Assembly (NCBI RefSeq): GCF_003033885.1
Contig: NZ_CP024081.1
Span: 3,993,736 to 4,057,735, forward strand
Length of the DNA stretch: 64,000 nt
Source of the DNA: Pseudomonas rhizophila
GTDB lineage: Bacteria > Pseudomonadota > Gammaproteobacteria > Pseudomonadales > Pseudomonadaceae
Direction: 5' to 3'
Made by a program: the position numbers and the translations under genes. Positions 10,215-20,131 of the stretch are shown here, in pieces. The first letter of the stretch is position 1. The number at the start of each line of letters is the position of its first letter. The notes below the pieces were generated by a model. That model made no database searches. It had not been told where the DNA came from and saw only the letters and a program-made list of their open reading frames with translations.

Positions 10215-12289
10215 GCGATGCGCAACTGGAAATTCTCGCCGGCCGAGCGGGCCTGGCGGTGGACTGGATCGACGCCAACGGCCGGGCGCAGAAAGTCTCG
10301 CCCGCCGTCTTGCGTTCAGTCCTCATCGGTCTGGGCCATCCAGCCGGGACCGCCCAGGAAATCGACGCCAGCCTGCTGCAATTGCAGCAGGACCAACAGA
10401 ATCATCAATTGCCACCGCTGATCACCGCCGATGTCGGCGCCAGCGTGGATCTGAGCCGCTACTTCGAAGCCGCCACGCCCTGCGAAATCCAGCTCGAGGA
10501 TGGTGCCACACTGAACCTGAAACTCGACGCCGACGCCAGGTTGCCGGGGATGGTTCCGGTGGGTTACCAGCACGTCAGCATCCAGGACCAGCATTTCATC
10601 CTGGCGGTCGCGCCAGCACATTGCTATAGCGTGGCCGATGCGGTGGATAATCCGACGCCCCGCGCCTGGGGCCTGAGCGCGCAGTTATATGCGCTGCGCC
10701 GCCCCGGCGACGGAGGTTTCGGTGACACCCAGGCCCTGGAGGAGTTGGTACGGGTCGCCGGCGAGCGCGGTGCCGACGCCCTGGCGATCAGCCCGATGCA
10801 CGCGATGTTCAGCAGCGACACCGGCCGTTACAGCCCCTATTCACCGTCCAGCCGGCTCTTCCTCAACAGTCTCTATGCCGCGCCGGGCACCGTTCTCGGC
10901 GAACGCGCGCTGCGCGCGGCCATTGACGCCACCGGTTTGACCAACCAACTGCGCAATCTGGAAGAACAACCGCTGGTGGATTGGCCCGTGGCGGCCCAGG
11001 CCAAGCAGAAAGTCCTGCGCGCCCTTTACGACGGCTTCAGCCAGGGCGAGCATCCATTGCATGAGGATTTCAGCAGTTTCCGCCACACCAGCGGCGAACC
11101 CCTGGAGAATCATTGCCGCTTCGAAGCCCTGCAGGCCGAACGTGCGGCTCGGGGAGAGAGCCTGGACTGGCGCCATTGGCCCGAAGAATGGCGCAACCCG
11201 CGTAGTTCGACGTTGGCGCACTTTGCCGAGGAGAACGCCGACGAAATCGGCTTCTACGCGTTTTGCCAGTGGCTGATTACCCGGTGCCTGGAGCGCGTCC
11301 AGAGCGCGGCTAAATCCAGCGGCATGGGCATTGGCCTGATCGCTGACCTGGCAGTAGGCGCCGATGGTGGAGGCAGCCAGGCCTGGAGTCGGCAGGATGA
11401 ACTGCTCGCCTCGTTGACCGTGGGCGCACCGCCGGACATCCTCAACCGCTCCGGCCAAGGCTGGGGCATCTCGGCATTCTCGCCAGAGGGGTTGGTACGC
11501 AATGGTTTTCGCGCGTTCATTGAGATGCTACGGGCCAACTTCGCCCACGCCGGCGGCTTGCGCATCGATCATGTGATGGGCTTGCAGCGCCTGTGGGTGA
11601 TCCCCAACGACGCCCCGCCCAGCGATGGCGCCTACCTTTATTATCCGGTGGACGACCTGCTGCGTCTGCTGGCCCTTGAATCCCATCGCCATCAAGCCAT
11701 CGTCCTGGGCGAAGACCTCGGCACCGTGCCCGAGGGGCTTCGCGAGAAGCTCAGCGCCCGATCGATCCTCGGCATGCGCGTGCTGTTGTTCGAACAGGAC
11801 AATACCCACTTCAAACCCATCCTCGACTGGCCGGACAATGCCCTGGCCACGACCAGTACCCATGACTTGCCGACCCTCAATGGCTGGTGGCACGGTCATG
11901 ATATCGACTGGAACGCCCGGTTGGACCTGATCGACTCCCACACCGAGATGGACTGGCGCAAACACCGCGAGCGTGAACGCGAAGGCCTAAGCAATGTGTT
12001 GAATCAGGACCCGCAGAACTTTCGTGAAGAACACCTGGATACCGACGAGATCCTCGACGCCAGTGTGCGTTTCCTCGGACACACCCGTGCGCCGCTGGTG
12101 TTGCTGCCGCTCGAAGACGCCCTAGGCATCGACGAACAGGCCAACCTGCCTGGCACCACCGATACCCACCCCAACTGGCGGCGTCGCCTGGCGTGTGACA
12201 GCCAGGTGCTGCTGGATGACCCGGGCGCCGCCCGGCGTCTGGAAATCCTCGCCTGCGCAAGGCTTCAGGCGAACGAGCGTGACCGATGA
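10211..12289 (+). CDS. malQ: 4-alpha-glucanotransferase (amylomaltase)
   Basis: This 692-residue GH77 enzyme disproportionates malto-oligosaccharides in the cytoplasm. Catalytic residues are D453 (LRIDHVMGL), E501 (VLGEDLGTVPEGLR) and D552 (TSTHDLPTL). The protein has the longer N-terminal region usual for proteobacterial MalQ. It overlaps treZ and treY by ATGA at both ends, so the three are likely made in fixed ratio. Its probable job here is to reshape glucan chains into lengths TreY can use. Confidence 0.96.
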   Translation: MSDAQLEILAGRAGLAVDWIDANGRAQKVSPAVLRSVLIGLGHPAGTAQEIDASLLQLQQDQQNHQLPPLITADVGASVDLSRYFEAATPCEIQLEDGATLNLKLDADARLPGMVPVGYQHVSIQDQHFILAVAPAHCYSVADAVDNPTPRAWGLSAQLYALRRPGDGGFGDTQALEELVRVAGERGADALAISPMHAMFSSDTGRYSPYSPSSRLFLNSLYAAPGTVLGERALRAAIDATGLTNQLRNLEEQPLVDWPVAAQAKQKVLRALYDGFSQGEHPLHEDFSSFRHTSGEPLENHCRFEALQAERAARGESLDWRHWPEEWRNPRSSTLAHFAEENADEIGFYAFCQWLITRCLERVQSAAKSSGMGIGLIADLAVGADGGGSQAWSRQDELLASLTVGAPPDILNRSGQGWGISAFSPEGLVRNGFRAFIEMLRANFAHAGGLRIDHVMGLQRLWVIPNDAPPSDGAYLYYPVDDLLRLLALESHRHQAIVLGEDLGTVPEGLREKLSARSILGMRVLLFEQDNTHFKPILDWPDNALATTSTHDLPTLNGWWHGHDIDWNARLDLIDSHTEMDWRKHREREREGLSNVLNQDPQNFREEHLDTDEILDASVRFLGHTRAPLVLLPLEDALGIDEQANLPGTTDTHPNWRRRLACDSQVLLDDPGAARRLEILACARLQANERDR

Positions 12290-15072
12290 ATCAGACGTTG
12301 ATCCAACCATTGCGGGCGACCCTTCGCCTGCAATTTCATAAAGGCTTCACCCTGGACGATGCCATCCCCCAGGTGCCGTACTTCGCATCGTTGGGCATCA
12401 GCCATATTTACGCCTCGCCACTGCTCAAAGCCCGCGCCGGCTCCATGCATGGCTACGATGTGGTCGATCCGACCCAGGTGAACCCGGAACTGGGCGGCGA
12501 AGCGGCGCTTCGACGCCTGGTCGCCAGCCTGCGTGAGCACCGGATGGGGTTGATCCTCGATGTCGTGTCCAACCACATGGCCGTCGGCGGCAATGACAAT
12601 CCCTGGTGGCAGGACCTGCTGGAATGGGGACGTTTGAGCCCCTTCGGCGAGTTTTTCGATATCCAGTGGCATTCTCCCGACCCCTTGATGGAGGGCCAAC
12701 TGTTGCTGCCGTTTTTAGGCAGCGACTACGGAGTGGCCTTGCAGGAAGGCACCCTGAAGTTACGCTTCGATGCCACACAAGGCAGCTTCCTGGCCGAGCA
12801 TTACGAGCATCACTTCCCTATCTGCCCCATGCAGTACGGCGAATTACTCAAACCTGCCGAAACGCTGCCATCCGAACAGGCCGAATCCCTCAAGGCGTTG
12901 GCCGAGCGTTTTACCACGCTGAACTACCAGACCGACGCCCATACCCTGGCCCGACCGCTGCAGCAGCAATTGCAAGAGCTGGCCAGCCAGCCAGGTATCC
13001 AGGCCACCATCGAAGAGAACTTGCGCGCCTACGACTCCCGGCAACCCGAGGGGTTCGAGCGTCTGCATCAATTGCTGGAGCGCCAGAGTTACCGGCTCGC
13101 CAGTTGGCGTACGGCGGCGGACGACATCAACTGGCGGCGCTTTTTCGACGTTAATGAGCTGGGTGGCCTGCGGGTCGAGCGCCCCGCGGTGTTCGAAGCC
13201 ACCCACGCCAAAATTTTCGAATTGATCGCCGAAGGATTGGTGGACGGCTTGCGGATCGACCACATCGACGGTCTTGCCGATCCTCGCGGCTACTGCCGCA
13301 AATTGCGCAGGCGTCTTGATTCGCTTTCGCCCTCGCGGCACCTGCCCATTTTCATTGAGAAAATCCTCGGCGATGGCGAGAGCCTGCGTCGGGACTGGAA
13401 CATCGACGGCAGTACCGGTTACGAGTTCATGAACCAGATCTCGTTGCTGCAGCATGACCCGGCCGGTGCCGAGCCCCTTGCCGAGTTCTGGAGTCGCCAC
13501 AGCGAGCGACCGGCGCACTTCATCGAAGAAGCGCGTCTGGCCCGTCAACAGATTCTCAATGGTTCCCTGGCCGGAGACTTCGAAAGCGTCGCCCAAGCCC
13601 TGTTGCAAGTCGCGCGGGACGACGTGATGACCCGTGACCTGACCCTCGGCGCCATTCGCCGCGCGTTGCAGGAACTGATCGTGCACTTCCCGGTGTACCG
13701 CACCTACATCAACCCGCTCGGCCGCTCCAACGAAGACGATGTGTTTTTTCGTCAGGCCCTGGAAGACGCCCGACAGACCCTCAGCGAAGCCGACTGGCCG
13801 GTGCTCGACTACCTGGCCGACTGGCTCGGCGGCATGCCCTGGCGGGATCGCCCACGGGGTGGTCAGCGCAAACGGCTGCGCCATGCTTGCGTGCGCTTCC
13901 AGCAACTGACCTCGCCAGCCGCCGCCAAGGCCGTGGAAGACACGGCGCTTTATCGTTCGGCAGTACTGCTGTCGCGCAATGACGTGGGCTACAACACCGA
14001 ACGGTTCAGCGCCCCGCCGCAAGCGTTTCATGACGCCTGCCTCGAGCGCCTGGAGCATTTCCCTGACAACCTGATGACCACCGCCACCCATGACCATAAG
14101 CGCGGCGAAGACACCAGGGCGCGGCTGGCGGTCATCAGCGAACGAGCTGATTGGTACATGGCGTGCGTGGACCAGTGGCGCATTCTTGCGCCATCGCTGC
14201 ACAGCGACCCCGCCGCTCCTTCAGCCGGTGATGAACTAATTCTGTACCAGGCGCTACTGGGAAGTTGGCCGCTGGACCTGGATGTGCACGACCACACGGC
14301 ACTGGCCGACTACAACGAGCGCATGTGGCAATGGCAACGCAAGGCTTTGCGCGAAGCCAAGTTGCAAAGCAGTTGGTCGGCCGTCAACGACGCTTATGAG
14401 CAGGCGACCCAACTGTTCCTGGAGCGGCTGTTGCTCGGTGATGAGGGGCTGCCTCTGCGCAACGCCCTCGCCGAAGCGGTCCAGGTCATCGCCCCGGCGG
14501 GCGCCCTCAACAGTTTGGCGCAAACCTTGCTGCGCATGACTGTGCCTGGTGTACCGGACCTGTACCAGGGTAATGAGTTCTGGGATTTCAGCCTGGTGGA
14601 TCCGGACAACCGCCGCCCGGTGGATTTCCTGGCGCGCCGCGAGGCGATGCAAGCACCAGGCACCCCAGCGCAACTGGTAAGCACCTGGCGCGATGGCAGG
14701 GTCAAGCAAGCGTTGATCGCCAGGACACTGGCCGTACGCACCGAACACTTGCAACTGTTCCAGCAAGGCCGCTATCAGCCATTGCAAGTGGTTGGCGCGC
14801 AGGCCAAACGGGTCCTGGCCTTTATGCGTGAGCATGAGCAACAACGGGCAATCATAGTGGTACCGATCCATGCAGCTCGCCTGCTGGAAAACGGTGCCGT
14901 GCCGCTGGTGGCTGCATCGGACTGGGGCGACACCCGCGTATCACTACCGTTTGCCCGTGGGGATGAAAAACTGAAGGGACTTTTTTCCAGCGCGGCAGTC
15001 ACACCCCAAAGGGAGCTGATGGTCAGCGACGCGCTGGGGGATTTCCCGGTCAATGTCTTTATCCAATCTTGA
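12286..15072 (+). CDS. treY: Malto-oligosyltrehalose synthase
   Basis: This 928-residue GH13 enzyme turns the reducing-end alpha-1,4 bond of a maltodextrin into the alpha,alpha-1,1 bond of trehalose. Catalytic residues fit D325 (GLRIDHIDGLADPRGY), E358 (FIEKILGDGE) and D603 in the TATHDHKRGEDTRAR segment that is characteristic of TreY. Product release is by TreZ, encoded two genes upstream. It overlaps malQ by 4 bases and is followed 20 bases later by the DUF2934 gene. Confidence 0.97.
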   Translation: MNQTLIQPLRATLRLQFHKGFTLDDAIPQVPYFASLGISHIYASPLLKARAGSMHGYDVVDPTQVNPELGGEAALRRLVASLREHRMGLILDVVSNHMAVGGNDNPWWQDLLEWGRLSPFGEFFDIQWHSPDPLMEGQLLLPFLGSDYGVALQEGTLKLRFDATQGSFLAEHYEHHFPICPMQYGELLKPAETLPSEQAESLKALAERFTTLNYQTDAHTLARPLQQQLQELASQPGIQATIEENLRAYDSRQPEGFERLHQLLERQSYRLASWRTAADDINWRRFFDVNELGGLRVERPAVFEATHAKIFELIAEGLVDGLRIDHIDGLADPRGYCRKLRRRLDSLSPSRHLPIFIEKILGDGESLRRDWNIDGSTGYEFMNQISLLQHDPAGAEPLAEFWSRHSERPAHFIEEARLARQQILNGSLAGDFESVAQALLQVARDDVMTRDLTLGAIRRALQELIVHFPVYRTYINPLGRSNEDDVFFRQALEDARQTLSEADWPVLDYLADWLGGMPWRDRPRGGQRKRLRHACVRFQQLTSPAAAKAVEDTALYRSAVLLSRNDVGYNTERFSAPPQAFHDACLERLEHFPDNLMTTATHDHKRGEDTRARLAVISERADWYMACVDQWRILAPSLHSDPAAPSAGDELILYQALLGSWPLDLDVHDHTALADYNERMWQWQRKALREAKLQSSWSAVNDAYEQATQLFLERLLLGDEGLPLRNALAEAVQVIAPAGALNSLAQTLLRMTVPGVPDLYQGNEFWDFSLVDPDNRRPVDFLARREAMQAPGTPAQLVSTWRDGRVKQALIARTLAVRTEHLQLFQQGRYQPLQVVGAQAKRVLAFMREHEQQRAIIVVPIHAARLLENGAVPLVAASDWGDTRVSLPFARGDEKLKGLFSSAAVTPQRELMVSDALGDFPVNVFIQS

Positions 15073-15092
15073 GTTCAGTCAGGAGCACTGCG

Positions 15093-15419
15093 ATGAGTAC
15101 CGACGATAAACGCATTCGTGAATTCGCCTATCAGATCTGGGAATCCGAGGGTAAGCCTGCCGGGCAGGAAAAACGCCACTGGGAGATGGCTCGCAAACTT
15201 GCCGAGGCCGAAGCCCTGGCACCGAGCAAACCCGCCAAGGCCGCCGGTAAACCAGCGGCGAGCAAGCCTGCCGCGACCAAGAGCACCGCAGCCAAGCCTG
15301 CCACGAAAAGCACTACGCCCAAGGCCAAGCCTGCAGCTAAACCTGCCGCTGTCAGCACCGCGGCGGAAAAACCTGTGGAGAAAAAGCCACGAGCGCCGCG
15401 CAAGCCGCCGGCTAACTGA
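15093..15419 (+). CDS. DUF2934 protein with Lys/Ala/Pro-rich tail
   Basis: This 108-residue protein has two parts. Residues 1-45 form the DUF2934 domain (IREFAYQIWESEGKPAGQ, then HWEMARKLAEAEAL). Residues 46-108 are a low-complexity tail of Lys, Ala, Pro, Ser and Thr with repeated KPA/AAK units, similar in composition to histone H1-like bacterial tails. The ATG at 15093 is preferred to a TTG at 15069 because AGGAG lies 7 bases upstream. It is located inside the trehalose operon between treY and glgX. Its role is unknown; nucleic-acid or glucan-granule binding is a guess from the tail. Confidence 0.88.
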   Translation: MSTDDKRIREFAYQIWESEGKPAGQEKRHWEMARKLAEAEALAPSKPAKAAGKPAASKPAATKSTAAKPATKSTTPKAKPAAKPAAVSTAAEKPVEKKPRAPRKPPAN

Positions 15420-15537
15420 TCCATACCTGACATCCGCCTCAAGGGCATGCGCCCCCGTGCTGACAAGGGCGCGTGCTGACGCCACACCAGGCCGACGCCT
15501 GGATACGCGGTGTCGATCAATGGTGCCGCTAGGCGGC

Positions 15538-15567
15538 ACAGCGGGAGCAAGCTGCCTCGCCACAGTG
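15538..15567 (+). repeat. REP-like sequence
   Basis: ACAGCGGGAGCAAGCTGCCTCGCCACAG is a degenerate copy of the REP consensus (GTGGGAGCGAGCCTGCTCGC) in the 209-base gap between the DUF2934 gene and glgX. It is the only sizeable break in the run of glucan genes. Confidence 0.6.
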
Positions 15568-15628
15568 AAACGAATAGATTTTAAGTGAACAGCATTGCCG
15601 TATCTGTCTGTCTTTTGCAGGAGCAACT

Positions 15629-17788
15629 ATGACCCATCCAAAAAACACTACGCCGCCGCCCGTTATCGAGGCTTCGCGGATTCGTGAAGGGCTGCCTTTC
15701 CCGCTGGGTGCGACGTGGGATGGCCTGGGGGTCAATTTCGCGCTGTTCTCAGCGAACGCCACCAAGGTTGAACTGTGCATTTTCGATGATACCGGCGAAG
15801 TCGAGCTCGAGCGTATCGAGCTGCCGGAGTACACCGACGAGATTTACCACGGCTATCTGCCTGACGCCCATCCGGGGATGATCTATGGCTACCGGGTCTA
15901 TGGCGCTTACGACCCGGAGAATGGCCACCGCTTCAACCCCAACAAACTGCTGATCGACCCCTACGCCAAGCAACTGGTCGGCGAGCTGAAGTGGTCCGAG
16001 GCACTGTTTGGCTACACCATCGGCCACCCGGACGGCGACCTGAGTTTCGATGAACGCGACAGCGCGCCCTTCGTACCCAAATGCAAAGTCATCGACCCGG
16101 CCCACACCTGGGGCAACGACCAGCGTGTCAGTGTGCCGTGGGACAAGACCATCCTGTATGAAACCCATGTTCGCGGCATCAGCATGCGTCACCCCTCGGT
16201 ACCGGAAAACCTGCGAGGCACCTTCGCCGGATTGATGGTGGACGATGTGCTCGAACACATCCGCAAGCTGGGAGTTTCATCGGTGGAGCTGCTGCCCGTC
16301 CACGCGTTCGTCAATGACCAGCACCTGCTGCACAAGGGCATGACCAACTATTGGGGCTACAACAGCATTGCCTTCTTCGCCCCGGACCCGCGTTACCTGG
16401 CCAGCGGCAAAATCGCCGAATTCAAGGAGATGGTTGCGCACCTGCACGAGGCCAACCTGGAAGTCATCCTCGACGTGGTCTACAACCACACCGCTGAAGG
16501 CAACGAGCAAGGCCCTACCCTGTCCATGCGCGGCATCGACAATGCCTCGTACTACCGGCTGATGCCGGATGACAAACGTTACTACATCAACGATTCCGGC
16601 ACCGGCAACACCCTGGACCTGAGTCACCCGTGCGTGCTGCAGATGGTCACCGACTCCCTGCGCTACTGGGCCACGGAGATGCACGTCGACGGCTTCCGTT
16701 TCGACCTGGCGACTATTCTGGGTCGATACCACGATGGCTTCGACGAGCGCCACAGTTTCCTCGTCGCCTGTCGCCAGGACCCAGTGTTGCGCCAGGTGAA
16801 AATGATCGCCGAGCCGTGGGATTGCGGCCCTGGTGGTTATCAGGTGGGTGGGTTCCCGCCAGGCTGGGTGGAGTGGAACGACAAATTCCGCGACACGGTG
16901 CGCGCATTCTGGAAAGGCGACGACGGCCAACTCGCCGACTTTGCCAGCCGCATGACGGCCTCCGGCGAGATGTTCAACCAGCGCGGTCGTCGTCCATACG
17001 CCTCGGTGAACTTCGTAACCGCCCATGACGGTTTTACCCTGCACGACCTGGTGTCGTACAACGACAAACACAATGAAGCCAACGACGAAAACAATCAGGA
17101 CGGCAGCAACAACAACCTGTCCTGGAACCATGGCGTCGAAGGCCCGACAGACGATCCTGAGATCAATGAACTGCGTCAGCGGCAGATGCGCAACTTCTTT
17201 GCGACCTTGCTGCTGGCCCAGGGCACGCCGATGATCGTCGCTGGCGATGAGTTCGCTCGGACCCAGCACGGCAACAACAATGCCTATTGCCAGGACAGCG
17301 AAATCGGCTGGGTCAATTGGGACCTCAGTGAGGATGGCGAGGCGCTGCTCAAGTTCGTCAAGCGCCTGATCAAACTGCGCCTGACCTACCCGATCCTGCG
17401 GCGCGGGCGGTTCCTGGTGGGCAATTACAACGAAGACCTGGGCGTCAAGGATGTCACCTGGCTGGCCCCCGATGGCAGCGAGATGACCACCGAGCAATGG
17501 CACGACGGCCACGGTCGGTGCCTGGGCATGCTGATGGACGGGCGCGCCCAGGAAACCGGTATTCGTCGCAAGGGTGGCAACGCGACCCTGCTTCTGGTGG
17601 TCAATGCCCATCACGACATCGTCAACTTCCGCCTGCCGGAAGTGCCCGAAGGCAGTTTCTGGACATGCATGGTCGACACTAACCAGCCGAAGGTGCGTGG
17701 CCAGGAGCGTTTCGATTTTGACTACGAATACTCCGTCACCGGCCGCTCGCTGTTGTTGTTCGAGTTGCAACGTGAGGAGGAGGAATAA
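15629..17788 (+). CDS. glgX: Glycogen debranching enzyme (isoamylase type)
   Basis: This 719-residue GH13 enzyme hydrolyses alpha-1,6 branches of limit dextrin. A CBM48 N-terminal domain (PLGATWDGLGVNFALFSANA, about 20-110) precedes the barrel. Catalytic residues are D359 (DGFRFDLATIL), E395 (MIAEPWDCGPGGYQVG) and D467 (FVTAHDGFTLHDLVSYND). GCAGGAGCAACT precedes the ATG. It is separated from treY by the small DUF2934 gene and supplies linear chains to TreY. It may have its own promoter in the preceding 209-base gap. Confidence 0.97.
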   Translation: MTHPKNTTPPPVIEASRIREGLPFPLGATWDGLGVNFALFSANATKVELCIFDDTGEVELERIELPEYTDEIYHGYLPDAHPGMIYGYRVYGAYDPENGHRFNPNKLLIDPYAKQLVGELKWSEALFGYTIGHPDGDLSFDERDSAPFVPKCKVIDPAHTWGNDQRVSVPWDKTILYETHVRGISMRHPSVPENLRGTFAGLMVDDVLEHIRKLGVSSVELLPVHAFVNDQHLLHKGMTNYWGYNSIAFFAPDPRYLASGKIAEFKEMVAHLHEANLEVILDVVYNHTAEGNEQGPTLSMRGIDNASYYRLMPDDKRYYINDSGTGNTLDLSHPCVLQMVTDSLRYWATEMHVDGFRFDLATILGRYHDGFDERHSFLVACRQDPVLRQVKMIAEPWDCGPGGYQVGGFPPGWVEWNDKFRDTVRAFWKGDDGQLADFASRMTASGEMFNQRGRRPYASVNFVTAHDGFTLHDLVSYNDKHNEANDENNQDGSNNNLSWNHGVEGPTDDPEINELRQRQMRNFFATLLLAQGTPMIVAGDEFARTQHGNNNAYCQDSEIGWVNWDLSEDGEALLKFVKRLIKLRLTYPILRRGRFLVGNYNEDLGVKDVTWLAPDGSEMTTEQWHDGHGRCLGMLMDGRAQETGIRRKGGNATLLLVVNAHHDIVNFRLPEVPEGSFWTCMVDTNQPKVRGQERFDFDYEYSVTGRSLLLFELQREEEE

Positions 17789-18036
17789 ACCTTCGATAAA
17801 CGGGTGAAAAAACACAACCGCAGGGACGCGGTTTGTTCACCCGCTCAGTCCCCGCGCAGAAAAACAGCATTCGCAACAACATGGGGCGCGACGAATCGCC
17901 CAACATGATCAATACTTGGCGAGCGGTAGATTCCAGGATCGGAACATCGCCGCTCGCAGTCAGGCCCTGGTGGGCACCACCGGGCAATCGGCCCGGTGCA
18001 TGGCTGAAAGATTGAATACAAACAGGGACGTCTCTC

Positions 18037-18801
18037 ATGAAACTCGCTTCTCGCTTGCCAGGTCGACAGCATCCGCAAATATGGAACAGCGCCCCCCAGC
18101 TGGCCGACATTCCCATCATCAGTACCCAGACCCTTATTCCCGCTGGCGCACGCGCCGTGATCCTTGCTCCGCATCCGGGTGATGAGGTCGGCGCCTGTGG
18201 CGGTCTGCTCCAGTTGCTGAGCAATCTGGGTCATCCCATCTTGCTGATCTCGGTCACCGACGGCAGCATCAGCCATCCCGGCTCACCGCTGTGGACCGAT
18301 GAGCGCCAGCATGCCTACCGCCCCCATCCCCAGGAAAGCGTGGACGCCCTGCATCGCCTTGGGGTACCGGCCCGTGGCATGCAGTGGGTGCGCGGTGGTT
18401 TCCCGGAAAAAACCCTCGCCGACCATGAGGCCCAACTGAGCGCTTTCATCGCTCGGTACTTGAAGCCGGGCGACGTTGTGTTCAGTACCTGGCGCAAGGA
18501 TGGTGACAGCGACCATGATGCCGTTGGCCGCGCCGGGGCCCTGGCCGCCGAAAGCATCGAGGCAGTGTTCATTGAGCTGCCGGTGTGGGCCTGGCACTGG
18601 CCGGTCCGTGAGCAAAACAAGATCCCTTGGCACCGGGCCCGCAAGCTGCGCCTGGATATCTGGACCACCGCCCGCAAACGGCACGCCATGCACGCCTACG
18701 CCAGCCAGCTCAACGGTGAGCCCGCCAGCGGCATCGCACCGTTGGTGCCACGGGTCATTCTTGATCGCATGGGTTTGCCCTATGAAATTGTGTTCATCTG
18801 A
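18037..18801 (+). CDS. PIG-L family deacetylase with altered HPGDE motif
   Basis: This 254-residue protein of the PIG-L/LmbE zinc deacetylase fold normally removes acetyl from an N-acetylglucosaminyl group. The signature reads APHPGDEVGACGG, with H46 and D49 in the zinc-ligand positions and the third ligand probably H160 (DSDHDAVGR). The family motif is HPDDE; here the first Asp, the general base in characterised members, is Gly48. The protein may thus act on another substrate or be weakly active. The start follows a poor ribosome site (AGGGACG). The 248 bases before it hold no clear gene. Confidence 0.85.
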   Translation: MKLASRLPGRQHPQIWNSAPQLADIPIISTQTLIPAGARAVILAPHPGDEVGACGGLLQLLSNLGHPILLISVTDGSISHPGSPLWTDERQHAYRPHPQESVDALHRLGVPARGMQWVRGGFPEKTLADHEAQLSAFIARYLKPGDVVFSTWRKDGDSDHDAVGRAGALAAESIEAVFIELPVWAWHWPVREQNKIPWHRARKLRLDIWTTARKRHAMHAYASQLNGEPASGIAPLVPRVILDRMGLPYEIVFI

Positions 18802-18850
18802 CCACCGCCAATCCAGTGTGAGGCATGTCACAAAAGCGATGCCCCCTACC

Positions 18851-18880
18851 CTGTGGGAGCGAGCCTGCTCGCGATAACGG
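18851..18880 (+). repeat. REP sequence (canonical)
   Basis: CTGTGGGAGCGAGCCTGCTC followed by GCGATAACGG is the textbook fluorescent-Pseudomonas REP. It is a single copy in the 182-base gap between the PIG-L and nuclease-fold genes. Confidence 0.88.
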
Positions 18881-18983
18881 TGGCTCAGCGGGTGACGTGA
18901 TTGACCTGGCAACGGGGAAAAATCCGGAACTGCGGCAGCCACTATAAGTCGCATGAACAGGTACGTCTGATTCAGGAGTGAAC

Positions 18984-19784
18984 GTGACTGGCGATCCCAA
19001 CCGGCAAGCCGCCGAATCAACGCCTTTGGACACGCCCGCGGCGGTCCATCGGCTACGGGTTCTGACGGTCAATACCCACAAGGGTTTTACCGCCCTCAAC
19101 CGTCGTTTCATACTGCCCGAGCTGCGTGAAGCGGTACGCAGCACCGGTGCCGACCTGGTGTTCCTGCAGGAAGTGCTGGGGGAACACGACCGCCACGCTT
19201 CGCGCTACGAGAACTGGCCGCCAATGTCCCAGTACGAGTTCCTCGCCGACAGCATGTGGAGCGATTTTGCCTACGGTCGTAACGCGGTGTATCCCGATGG
19301 CCATCATGGCAATGCCTTGCTGTCCAAATACCCGATCCGCGAGTTTCGTAACCTCGACGTTTCCATCACCGGTCCCGAGCGGCGCGGACTGCTGCATTGC
19401 GTGCTGGACGTACCCGGTCATGCCGAGGTCCACGGAATCTGCGTGCACCTGAGCCTTCTGGAAAGCCATCGCCAGTTGCAGCTCAAATTGCTCTGCCAAT
19501 TGCTGGATTCGTTGCCCGAAGACGCCCCGGTGATCATCGCCGGTGATTTCAACGATTGGCAGTTGCGCGGCAATACCGCCCTCGCCCGTCGCCAATACCT
19601 GCACGAAGCCTTCGAGCACCACCACGGTCGTCCGGCGAGGACCTACCCGGCCCGCTTCCCCCTGCTGCGTCTGGACCGTATTTACCTGCGCAACGCCACC
19701 AGCCATGCCCCGCAAATCCTGGGTAGCAAACCCTGGACACACCTGAGCGATCACCTGCCGCTGTGCGTGGAAGTGCATTTGTGA
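18984..19784 (+). CDS. Endonuclease/exonuclease/phosphatase-fold protein
   Basis: This 266-residue protein shows the EEP fold: TVNTHKGF (metal-binding Asn), [15 protein letters not shown] (metal-binding Glu), [31 protein letters not shown] (catalytic Asp/Asn) and the final [10 protein letters not shown] (catalytic His). It is a Mg-dependent phosphodiesterase or phosphatase; nucleic acid, inositol phosphate or lipid substrates are all possible. The GTG at 18984 is chosen because AGGAG lies 5 bases before it. In other pseudomonads I recall such genes next to a cardiolipin synthase, but no such gene follows here. Confidence 0.85.
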   Translation: MTGDPNRQAAESTPLDTPAAVHRLRVLTVNTHKGFTALNRRFILPELREAVRSTGADLVFLQEVLGEHDRHASRYENWPPMSQYEFLADSMWSDFAYGRNAVYPDGHHGNALLSKYPIREFRNLDVSITGPERRGLLHCVLDVPGHAEVHGICVHLSLLESHRQLQLKLLCQLLDSLPEDAPVIIAGDFNDWQLRGNTALARRQYLHEAFEHHHGRPARTYPARFPLLRLDRIYLRNATSHAPQILGSKPWTHLSDHLPLCVEVHL

Positions 19785-20131
19785 GGCCAAACACTGCGCG
19801 ACACCTGGCGTACGAATCAAATGGTGAGTCGGTGAACCAGAGGAGTTGAAACGGTTGATTGACGTCAATTCACTGATCTGGATAACCGAAAAAAATCAGT
19901 TATTTATTGGCACTGATTTCAGTTTGCCATTCATCGTTCATTTTCTTGACGCGACGGCACCGGTCTTCTTGACTACAACGTACTACCCCCGGAAATACAG
20001 TCAGGGGCAAGCCTCGGAACCCCGCTACAGCGGACGGCCCGAGGTTTGCCTCAATCCATTCGGTCGCCCCTCGTTCGGGGTAGGAGAGACGCCATAAGCG
20101 AGAAACGCATGCGATTGCAAGGCAGGCCTCC
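19785..20131. other. 347-base AT-rich gap, no convincing gene; palindrome ATTGACGTCAAT
   Basis: The stretch is AT-rich compared with its surroundings around 19850-19990. A TTG-started frame (19846-20097) has no family character. A perfect 12-base palindrome ATTGACGTCAAT lies at 19858-19869 and could be an operator or form part of a -35 box (TTGACG). It probably holds the promoter of the following outer-membrane gene. Confidence 0.45.

Noticed and set aside
16277..17815. 512-codon minus-strand open frame opposite glgX
   Set aside because: Antisense to a clear GlgX; no ribosome site and no family character.
19846..20097. 83-codon frame before the outer-membrane barrel gene
   Set aside because: TTG start and no recognisable domain; better read as regulatory DNA.
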